From: Streptomyces chryseus
Lineage (GTDB): Bacteria > Actinomycetota > Actinomycetes > Streptomycetales > Streptomycetaceae
Reading direction: 5' to 3'
Length of the DNA stretch: 64,000 nucleotides
Assembly (NCBI RefSeq): GCF_014650755.1
Contig: NZ_BMVO01000022.1
Coordinates: forward strand, 55,106-119,105
The translations under genes were made by a program, and so were the position numbers. This document shows positions 42,067-49,827 of this stretch, piece by piece. Below the pieces are notes generated by a model. That model was given only the letters and a program-made list of their open reading frames with translations. It did not search any database and was not told the origin of the DNA. Numbering within the stretch: the first letter of the stretch is position 1; the number at the start of each line of letters is the position of its first letter.

Positions 42067-42157
42067 CGGCGCCTCCTGTCATTCCTCGGTAGCTTCGGTC
42101 ACTGCTGCACTCGTTCGTTCCAACGCGTGATCCCCCGTGGCGGTACGGCACACGCGT

Positions 42158-43318
42158 CTACGGCGACGAGGCGGCCTGCGCGTAGGGGTCCCAGCCGTGC
42201 TGCCGCAGGGAGCCCTGGACGTGTCGGATGAGGTACCCCAGGTCCGCGCTGTAGACAGACGGATTCCGGTAGCCCTGGGCTTCGCTGAAGCGGTGTGGGA
42301 GGTAGCCACCGCCGCACACGTCCACAACTGGGCAGGCGCGGCACTGCTCGGCGAGCGCTTCCTTGCCGTGTTGCCGGTGCAGCAGCTTTGGATGGGACAG
42401 AGCCTCGTCGAAGGAGTGGCGGAGGACGTCGAGCCCGAGCCAGGTGGCACCCTCCTCGACCGACCGCAGGGTGTCCACTGCTTCGATGGAGCCGTCGGAC
42501 TCGATCACGACGCTTGTCGGCGGGGCCAGGCCGAGCGTCTCTACCGAGCCGCGCACGCCAGAGCTGAGGGCCACGATGTCCTCCAGCATCCGGACGCTGT
42601 GCCGGTACTCGGGCCGGTCGAGCCAGGCGTCGTACACTCTGCTCATCCACAGCCCGTACTCGGGCACGCTCGGATCGGAGCGGTGCGGCGGGTCGTCGTG
42701 GGTCGCGTGCGGCAGGCCGAAGTCGATCACCGGCGGTTCGAACGCCGCCAGGTAGTCGTGGACCTCCACGGGGTCGTTGGCCAGGTCCACGACGGCGAGC
42801 AGCCCCGCGAACAGGTGTGGCCGCGACCGCAGGAGTTCGATGCCGCGCACGGCGGAGGCGGCGCTCGACCGCCCGGCGTGCGTCAGCCGGTGCCGGTCAT
42901 TGGCAATCGGCGGCCCGTCGAGGCTGACGCCGACCGCAACCTCGTACCGTTCGAAGAGGTCCAGCCAGGCACCGGACAGAAGAGTCCCGTTGGTCTGGAG
43001 CTCGAAGAGGACCTGGGTCCCGGCCGGCGCGGCGTCCCGGACGGCCTCCAGCAGACCGGCCATGTGCCCGATGCCGACGAGAAGCGGCTCCCCGCCGTGC
43101 AGTACGACGTGGATGGTTCGAAGGCGGTGTGCGGAGGCGTGTTCACCGATCCGCCGTGCCGCAGCCTGGGCCACAGCGAGGTCCATTCGGGCGGGCAGGC
43201 GCCGCGCCGCCTGGTCCTTGGAGTTGAAGACGAAGCAGTAGTCGCAGTCGATGTTGCAGCGGTTGGCGACCTTGAGGATGAACGTCTGGAAAGGAGCGGG
43301 GCCTTCGGGTTCTGTCAT
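42158..43318 (-). CDS. Radical SAM/SPASM peptide maturase (FxsB-like)
   Basis: A 386-aa radical SAM enzyme. The [4Fe-4S] cluster motif is CNIDCDYC (CX3CX2C) near residue 23, with HGGEPLLVGI (GGE motif) and SLDGPPIANDRHR. The C-terminal SPASM domain has CRACPVVDVCGGGY. Overall it resembles the FxsB group of peptide maturases that make aromatic cyclophane cross-links. ATG at 43318; a small peptide gene ends 13 bases upstream, as expected for a precursor-maturase pair. Its product chemistry is inferred from the family. Confidence 0.9.
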   Translation of the reverse strand: MTEPEGPAPFQTFILKVANRCNIDCDYCFVFNSKDQAARRLPARMDLAVAQAAARRIGEHASAHRLRTIHVVLHGGEPLLVGIGHMAGLLEAVRDAAPAGTQVLFELQTNGTLLSGAWLDLFERYEVAVGVSLDGPPIANDRHRLTHAGRSSAASAVRGIELLRSRPHLFAGLLAVVDLANDPVEVHDYLAAFEPPVIDFGLPHATHDDPPHRSDPSVPEYGLWMSRVYDAWLDRPEYRHSVRMLEDIVALSSGVRGSVETLGLAPPTSVVIESDGSIEAVDTLRSVEEGATWLGLDVLRHSFDEALSHPKLLHRQHGKEALAEQCRACPVVDVCGGGYLPHRFSEAQGYRNPSVYSADLGYLIRHVQGSLRQHGWDPYAQAASSP

Positions 43319-43331
43319 CGAGCGGATGTGC

Positions 43332-43535
43332 TTACAGCGGCCAGGGCCAGATGAGCGAGGCCGCGTGGGCACCGTCACCGACCCGGCTCGTCGCGCCCTC
43401 CTCGGCCTCCAGCCGCTGCCGGACGCGGGCGGCCACGCGGTCCAGGACGGCGGTGCCGGCCACCATCGGCTCCGCGGATGCCGGGCCGACGGGCGTGATG
43501 GTGCGTGGCTCGGTGACGGACGTGGGTGACGGCAT
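43332..43535 (-). CDS. Candidate radical SAM RiPP precursor peptide
   Basis: A 67-aa peptide with a perfect GAGGAG ribosome site before ATG 43535, ending 13 bases before the radical SAM gene. Residues 1-25 are Thr/Pro/Ser-rich, 30-47 amphipathic and helical (LDRVAARVRQRLEAEEGA), and the C-terminus is aromatic: AASLIWPWPL (W63, P64, W65, P66). No Cys, so it is not a lanthipeptide. The Trp residues next to Pro at the very end are good targets for Trp cross-linking by a SPASM enzyme. Precursor status is inferred from size, position and tail; I do not recognise a named family. Confidence 0.65.
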   Translation of the reverse strand: MPSPTSVTEPRTITPVGPASAEPMVAGTAVLDRVAARVRQRLEAEEGATSRVGDGAHAASLIWPWPL

Positions 43536-43674
43536 TCAACGCTCCTCGTGAGGTACGTGCCGGAGGCGGCACGGTGCGACGGGGCTGAAGCGACAGATCA
43601 GCCGGAAACGTAGCATCCTCAACCACCCTTCTGGGACAGGAAATTCGGCCACCTGGTCGGCGTCAGCCGGACCG

Positions 43675-46431
43675 CTACACCAGCAACCGTTCGATGTCGT
43701 CCACGGACGCGCTCAGTCCTAACCGCCGGTACACGGTCACGGCGGCTCGCAGCGAGTCCACGCCGTGACCAGGCCAGTCAATCGTCCAGTCGCAGCGGCC
43801 GATGCCCTCCAGCGCCCGCGCCTCCTCCAGCGGGCAGCGGATGTCCCGCGCGAGCATGAGCGCCTGATCGAAGTGCCGACGGGCGGCCGGCGGTTCATCG
43901 GAGGTGAACAGCAGCGTCCCCCAGTGGTTCAGTACCTCTGCCTCGCCGCACCGGTCGCCCAGGTCCCGCAGAATCTCCAAACCGCGTTGGAACGCCTCGA
44001 TCGCACCGTCTCGCTCACCGACGATGCCGCGTGCCACGCCCAGCTCGCTCAGCGAGGCGGCCTCACCCCCGCGGCTGCCGAGCTCGCGGTAGGCGTCCAG
44101 GGCCTCCTCCAGAAGCCGGATCGCCTGTGTCGCATCCCCGGTCACACGCTCCACGACGCCAAGGTGGCGGACGCTGGTCGCGCGGCCGAACCGTTCACCG
44201 AGCTCGGTGAAGTGCGTCATGGCCTGGTTGTGTGCCGTCCGCGCTCCCTCGATGTCCCCGGTCAGCCGTCGGACGACGCCCAATTCGTTCAGCGCGTAAG
44301 CCTGGTGTACCCGGTCATCCAGCTCCAGGTAGGTGTCGAACGCTTCCTGGTGACGCCGCGCGGCCAGGTCGTACGCGCCCATGAGGCAGTGCGCGACACC
44401 CAGGTCCCGCAGGGAGTTCGCCTCCCCGTACCGGTCACCGAGTTCTCGGTAGATCGCCAGGGCCTCGCTCTGCGCCTCTACCGCCGCGTCGAACCGGCTC
44501 ATCTGCCGGTGTGTCATGCCGAGATCCGCGAGCGCGTTCGCCTGTCCGAGCCGGTCCCCCAGCTCACGGTAGAGGGCGAGGGCCTCGGTCTGGGCGCGGG
44601 CCGCGTCCTCGTTGTCCGCGGTCAGGTACCAGACGATGCCGAGCTGGTTGAGTGCGTCCGCCTTGCCGCGCCGGTCGGCGACCGCTTCGTACACCATGAC
44701 GGCGTCGTTCAGGGCCTCGATCGCCTGTGGGTAGGCGGCCATGAAGCGGCGTACGACACCCAGCTCGGCGAGAGCATCGCCCCGCGCCCGCTGGTCGCCG
44801 GTATGACGGGCGGCTTCGGCGGCGGTCCGGTGGAGTCCGACGGCCTGGTCCCAAGGGCCGGCCTGGCGCAGGAAGGGCGCCATGGCCGCGGCGAGCCGGA
44901 CCACGAGGTCGTACAGGTCGAGGCCGTTCGCTCGCCGGACACAGGCCAGGACGTTGGCCCGCTCTGTCTCCAGCCAGCTCAGGGCATCCGCCCGCGACTC
45001 CAAGGCCGGGGTCTCCACCCGCGAGGTGTCGTCCGGCGCCGGTGGCACCGCGGCTCCGCTGCGCACGATGTGCCCGTTAGCGACGGCGAGAGCGGCCAGG
45101 TAGTAGGTGCACACACGCCGGACGGCCTGTACGTGGTCCATGCCCTCTCCCTCGGCGGCGAGACCGCGAGCGTAGTCGCGCAAGAGATCGTGCAGCCGGT
45201 AGCGACTCCCTGGTTGCTCATCGATCAGGTGGTCGTCGTAGAGCGCCTCAAGATGCCGACGGGCCACCACGACCGAGACCTCACCAAGAGCCGCACCGAC
45301 GTGCGGGTCGAGATCGGTGCCCGGGAAGAAGCCGAGGTGTCGGAAGAAGCGCTGCCTCTCCGGCGCGAGATCCCGGTAGGAGAGATCGAACGTCGCGGCG
45401 ACGGCTCGTTCTCCGGCGTGCAGCTCCCCCAACCGGTCCCGCGCCGCCACCAGCCGCCCGCGCAGGTCCTCGGCGGTCCAGGACGGATGGTGCCGTAGCC
45501 GTGCCGCGAGAAGCGATACCCCCAGCGGCAGACACCCGCACAGCCGCACGAGCTCCTCCACCACATCCCGGCCGAGAGCGTCGGCCGGCCGACCACTGAG
45601 CCGCACGAAGAGCTCGACAGCGTGATCCGGCGGCAGCGCGTCCACCGACATGACCACCTCCTCGTTCGCCACCAGTCGCTTGCGGCTGGTCACCAACACC
45701 AGGCACCCGCTCCCACCGGGGAGCAGCGGCTCCAGTTGCCGGTAGCTGGCCGCGTTGTCGAGAATCAGCAGTGCCTTCTTGTCCGCCAGCCTGCTCCGCC
45801 ACATGGCGGCCCGAGCCTCCGTGACGGCTCCGACGTCGTCACCGACGGGAATCTGCTGCGTCGGCACGCCGGCAGCCGCGAGAAGCGAGGCGAGCGCCTC
45901 GCCGGCCTGTACCGGAGTACGCCCCGGCGTGTGCCCGTTGAGGTTCACGAAGAGCTGTCCGTCGGGGAACCGCTCCGAGAGCAGGTGGCCGGCGTGCACG
46001 GCGAAGGTGGTCTTCCCGACGCCGGGCATGCCGTCGATCACGTGAACGGGCAGCCCCTCGCCACGCTCCTGTGAAGCCCGAACCGAGCCCACCAGCCGCT
46101 CCAGCTCCGCGGCCCGGTCGGTGAACGCGGCGGTGTCGCGCGGCAACGAACGCAGCACCTGGGCGGCCCCCGGTGGCCCCGCTCCATCCTCCGGTCGTCC
46201 CGGAGGGGTGGGCGGCCGCGTCTCGGAGAGCCCGGCGAGCAGGGCCGTCAGCCCCGCCATCGCCGCCCCCAACGCGACGAACGAGAACCAGGCGTGCTCC
46301 TGTAACCACCCCAGCCAGCCGGGCCACCGCGACTCATCGGACACGGCGTTCGTGACGAGCCCGACCAGCATGGTGGTCACAGCGCCGCCTCCGGCGACGA
46401 CGGCGATCGCGATCCCGCGCCGGAGTCTCAT
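43675..46431 (-). CDS. Membrane-anchored STAND NTPase with TPR repeats
   Basis: A protein of about 918 aa. Two N-terminal hydrophobic helices (AIAVVAGGGAVTTMLVGLV, WFSFVALGAAMAGLTALLAG) anchor it. The NB-ARC domain carries Walker A DGMPGVGKTTFAVHAG, Walker B ALLILDNAASY and CGCLPLGVSLLAARLR. The C-terminal half holds many TPR units with ELGD(R/C) repeats. Such proteins act as signalling or scaffold switches, and TPR-NB-ARC genes are known in FxSxx/radical SAM contexts. ATG at 46431 is preferred over GTG 46494, which would add 21 residues. It lies 140 bases upstream of the candidate precursor. Confidence 0.85.
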   Translation of the reverse strand: MRLRRGIAIAVVAGGGAVTTMLVGLVTNAVSDESRWPGWLGWLQEHAWFSFVALGAAMAGLTALLAGLSETRPPTPPGRPEDGAGPPGAAQVLRSLPRDTAAFTDRAAELERLVGSVRASQERGEGLPVHVIDGMPGVGKTTFAVHAGHLLSERFPDGQLFVNLNGHTPGRTPVQAGEALASLLAAAGVPTQQIPVGDDVGAVTEARAAMWRSRLADKKALLILDNAASYRQLEPLLPGGSGCLVLVTSRKRLVANEEVVMSVDALPPDHAVELFVRLSGRPADALGRDVVEELVRLCGCLPLGVSLLAARLRHHPSWTAEDLRGRLVAARDRLGELHAGERAVAATFDLSYRDLAPERQRFFRHLGFFPGTDLDPHVGAALGEVSVVVARRHLEALYDDHLIDEQPGSRYRLHDLLRDYARGLAAEGEGMDHVQAVRRVCTYYLAALAVANGHIVRSGAAVPPAPDDTSRVETPALESRADALSWLETERANVLACVRRANGLDLYDLVVRLAAAMAPFLRQAGPWDQAVGLHRTAAEAARHTGDQRARGDALAELGVVRRFMAAYPQAIEALNDAVMVYEAVADRRGKADALNQLGIVWYLTADNEDAARAQTEALALYRELGDRLGQANALADLGMTHRQMSRFDAAVEAQSEALAIYRELGDRYGEANSLRDLGVAHCLMGAYDLAARRHQEAFDTYLELDDRVHQAYALNELGVVRRLTGDIEGARTAHNQAMTHFTELGERFGRATSVRHLGVVERVTGDATQAIRLLEEALDAYRELGSRGGEAASLSELGVARGIVGERDGAIEAFQRGLEILRDLGDRCGEAEVLNHWGTLLFTSDEPPAARRHFDQALMLARDIRCPLEEARALEGIGRCDWTIDWPGHGVDSLRAAVTVYRRLGLSASVDDIERLLV

Positions 46432-46679
46432 ACGGAGGCCCCGGCAGCCGAGGGAACGGCCGATTCCTGCCTGGTGCCGCTGATGAGACACCACGCACTG
46501 CCAACCGACCTGGTCACGAAGGCAACCCCCGAGTAGAACGCCCCAACTTCCCTAACGGAACAATCCTCGTAGACCTTGGTCAAGGGCGCGTCTGAGCCAC
46601 GGCGTGCACCAGCTTCCGCAAGGCGCGGTGACCGCTTCCCTACCGGCCCCAGCCACGAACTGGTCAATCGGCTCGGGGC

Positions 46680-48449
46680 CTACTCGGCATCGCAGGTCGT
46701 GGCCTCGGGTTCAGCCGGTTCGGTAGACCTCGTGCCAGCACTCTCGCTCTTCTTGCCCGCCTCGATGGGGGCGTAGCGTCGCCGTTGCAGCTCATCGCGT
46801 TCAACGTCCGGGATCGTCATCGACTCGGCAAGCACGGCGGCGAGCGCGCCCACTTGAGTGTTGTCCATGTCAGCGTGAAAGAGCCACCGGATGTTCTCGT
46901 CGCGCGTGATGAGGTCGATCGCCAAGCGCGCGCTTTTGTCCTGTGTGGTCGTTGCTCGGACGTATCGCACTTGGTCAGTAGGGATGTCTTGCCGGATCTC
47001 GGCTTGCTCAAGGAATGCGTTCGTCTTGGCCGTCATGATGCGGCGATCCGTGACGGCGACCAGTGTCTTTGCCGCAGCCTTGTCCCTTGCTACCGCCAAC
47101 CTCTCCTTCGCTCCGCCGACGATCGCAGAAATGGGGCCGAGGGCATCGACCTGGTCGGGGAAGCCGAGGACACGTAGGGTCTCACCGTCCTCGAGGAGCC
47201 ATCGCAGGATACGAAGGTACGGCTCGGGATCCAGCGATTCGGGTGCGCAGACGACGCCCGGAGCCTCAAGCGGAGGGGCCAGCGGACGGAGAGCGTCGGC
47301 AAGAGGCTCGATCGTTTCCAGAAGACGGGCGGAGGTTTCGCGGGCTGCCTTCACGTCCTTCCGCTTCCCCGGTAGCGGCCATGTGTCGGGGCCGGGGAGT
47401 TCGGCGGTGATCCGCAGCTCCCGCGTCAGCGCGTCGACGAGGCTCGTCGACTCGGCGAGAGCGGAGTCGAACTCCGCGCGGGTGTCGCGCGCGATGACCT
47501 CGGCGTACTGCGCCTCGGCGGCGTCTTCGCGTCCAGCGGCTCTCGCCCTTGCGGCGCGGAGCGCGTGATACCCGGTCCATGCCTTGAGGGAGGACAGGAG
47601 GGCGTAGGCGTCGAAGGCGATCGCCTCGGCGTTCGTCTGCAGATATTCACGGTGGCTGCGTGCGTCGGCCCGACCGATCTGCCTGACGTGGTCGCGAGCG
47701 TTCCCCTGGTAGAGCTCAAGCTGCTTCTGCAGCAGCGCTCCACTGCCCGCGACGTCCTCCCACAAGGACGTCGGGACCGATTCGATCTCTCGCGCCTGGT
47801 CGACCGCGCGATCGATGGCGGCGACGAGCCCCGTCAGTTCAGCCCACTGATCCTTGCGGATGGCGGTGAGGACCTGACTTGTCACCGCGAGGTTGGTCCT
47901 GACGAGGCCCGAGACCTCACTCAACATCATCTGAAGGCCGACCATGGCCAGCGCAGGCCCGATCGAGGCTGCGGTCTGCGCCTTGCCCACCGCATTCACG
48001 GAGTAGAAGCGGGCCTGACGCAGGAAGCGGCCAGGAACCATCACCGCTCCGAGGTTCCCGCCGTCCTTGACGGCGAGCGTCGCGCCGCTGTTCAGCAGGG
48101 CCTGTGTCGTGGCGTCGATCCTGTAGAGCCCCTGCACGCCGGCGAACGCGTTTCCGAGATTGCCGACCACGGTCGCCGCGTTCCCGATCGAGGCGAGGAT
48201 CGCTGAGATCTGCTTGCGGTCGGCAGCCGGCACGATCCCGAAGTCGATCAGATCGGGCTTCAGCTCCGGCGGGACCTCACCGGCGACGACAGCCACCCCT
48301 GGGAGCACCTCCACCAGGACCGTCGACACCGTCGTCGAGTCGATGTCCGAGTTGGACGTCGGATCGTCCACAACAGGTGAATCGGCGGTATTGCTCCGGC
48401 CGTTCTCCTCAGGCTCGGCGATCTCCTTCGAGTCCGAAGGGTCCTGCAT
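46680..48449 (-). CDS. Hypothetical protein with C-terminal PH-like domain
   Basis: A 589-aa protein, not recognised as a whole. The N-terminus is acidic and disordered, followed by an Ala/Gly-rich helical region with hydrophobic stretches (ASIGNAATVVGNLGNAFAGV, SIGPALAMVGLQMMLSEVSG) that may lie in or on a membrane. A coiled Ala/Arg segment follows. The C-terminal 120 residues (LVAVTDRRIMTAKTNAFLEQ, IDLITRDENIRWLFHADMDN) fit a bacterial PH-like/YokE-type fold. ATG at 48449 has GAGGAG upstream. No operon partner; codon use matches the neighbours. Confidence 0.75.
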   Translation of the reverse strand: MQDPSDSKEIAEPEENGRSNTADSPVVDDPTSNSDIDSTTVSTVLVEVLPGVAVVAGEVPPELKPDLIDFGIVPAADRKQISAILASIGNAATVVGNLGNAFAGVQGLYRIDATTQALLNSGATLAVKDGGNLGAVMVPGRFLRQARFYSVNAVGKAQTAASIGPALAMVGLQMMLSEVSGLVRTNLAVTSQVLTAIRKDQWAELTGLVAAIDRAVDQAREIESVPTSLWEDVAGSGALLQKQLELYQGNARDHVRQIGRADARSHREYLQTNAEAIAFDAYALLSSLKAWTGYHALRAARARAAGREDAAEAQYAEVIARDTRAEFDSALAESTSLVDALTRELRITAELPGPDTWPLPGKRKDVKAARETSARLLETIEPLADALRPLAPPLEAPGVVCAPESLDPEPYLRILRWLLEDGETLRVLGFPDQVDALGPISAIVGGAKERLAVARDKAAAKTLVAVTDRRIMTAKTNAFLEQAEIRQDIPTDQVRYVRATTTQDKSARLAIDLITRDENIRWLFHADMDNTQVGALAAVLAESMTIPDVERDELQRRRYAPIEAGKKSESAGTRSTEPAEPEATTCDAE

Positions 48450-48533
48450 GCGATCTCCTCCCCCGCGGGCGCGCGCAACGGCCGGACCTCGTCGGCGTTG
48501 ACTGCCGAAGTCTACGGCTCAACGCCCTGCGGT

Positions 48534-48960
48534 TCAGCCCGAATCCGACGGGTTGATTCCGGACTGGATGGTGCCAGGCATGGTGCACCCGACGGCGCAA
48601 GACCGCTCCCGGCGGCGCTTGTCGGTCCCTCCAAGCAGGGCTACCAGCGGCCGAAATTTCTTCACTCGCTCGTTTCGCGGCAGATTGATGATCTTTGTCA
48701 GCTGCGCGGGCAACTGCCCGGGTGTGATCAGGACCGCCGAAGTATGCGTCGGCCGGATGCCGGCCCGCACGCCCTCGGGGCCGTCCTTCACCGTCGCGCG
48801 GGCCTGGATGCAAAACCCGCTCAGGTCCCGCAGGACCTCGAACTGCTCGTCAGCGGCAAGGCCCTCGAACCACTCGCCCCCGTACGAGCGGACGCAGTCC
48901 CTGCGCAAGCTTGGCGATCACATGCCGGAGTCGCGATGGGTGCGGCCCGCTTCTCTGGGT
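48534..48960 (-). pseudogene. DUF5958-like gene remnant
   Basis: One frame reads GEWFEGLAADEQFEVLRDLS, GIRPTHTSAVLITPGQLPAQ and FRPLVALLGGTDKRRRERSC, resembling a DUF5958 protein. Its expected N-terminus (KLAQGLRPLVRG) is in a different frame near 48,880-48,910, and its C-terminus (HHAWH) is also in another frame, so at least two frameshifts broke it. Confidence 0.6.
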
Positions 48961-48964
48961 GAGC

Positions 48965-49463
48965 ATGTCCCGGATCTTTGAGCATGCCGAGAACCACCTC
49001 ACCCGCGTGATCATCGTGCTGATCGCCGTCCACGCGATGACGCCGACCACAGTCCGGCAGCTTCAACTGGCTCAGGTCGACATGGCCAACGCCCGTATCG
49101 ACATGCGCAGTGCCACCCGCAGATACCTCTTCATGGACGAGCTGACCCACCGCGTGCTCAGCGACTGGCTGCGAGAGCGGCACGAACGGTGGCCACAGAC
49201 CCAGAACCCCCACCTTCTGCTCCAGCCAACGGACCGCGGCCGACTACCGCAAACCGCCGATCACCGAAGCCCACCTGCACCGCCTTCTGCGGTAGTTGGG
49301 TGGCGCACACGCCACCCAACTACGCGTCGACCGCATCCTGGACGAAGCCCACGAGAGCGGCGACCCCGTGCAGATCATGAAGCTGTTCGGGCTGTCCTCC
49401 ACGACCGCGATGAACTACGTGACCACGACGCACCCTGCGGAAGGGGCGAACGTCAGAAGGTAG
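48965..49463 (+). pseudogene. Tyrosine recombinase-like remnant
   Basis: The first part reads MSRIFEHAENHLTRVIIVLI and MTPTTVRQLQLAQVDMANAR, resembling the catalytic core of phage-type integrases. A frameshift near 49,220 moves to the frame with QRTAADYRKPPITEAHLHRL, which then meets TAG after LLR and continues GGAHATQLRVDRILDEAHES to MKLFGLSSTTAMNYVTTTH. This is a decayed integrase-like gene with a frameshift plus a stop codon. Confidence 0.6.
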
Positions 49464-49827
49464 GCGAGATGCAAGTGTCTCTCCCCTCCTACCAGTTGTG
49501 TCCACGGGCCAGCGCAATCGCCGTGTGAAGCCTGACCCCTTGCTTTCTCCGTTTCTGCATCAGGATGTCAGGGCTGGTCACTAGAGTGACTGCGTACTCC
49601 TTGTGGAGCCGCCCTCACTTGAAGTGGCGGTGGACCCCGAACATGGAAGGCCGCGATGCGGCCAAGAAGCCCATGGGCGGTGGGCCAGGGCAGCAGGAAG
49701 GGCAGCATGACTCCCCCTCCTGACTGACCAACCAGCACTGCAAGCGGGGTGGTGAAACCACGGGAGGCGGATGCGACGGCCAAGGGCCGCCGTACCGTCC
49801 GTCCTACCTCGAAGGAGAGCCACCGAC
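49464..49827. other. Gene-poor gap
   Basis: No convincing gene in 364 bases; the frames that exist have biased, shadow-like composition. It probably carries the promoter of the two-gene unit that follows. Confidence 0.5.
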
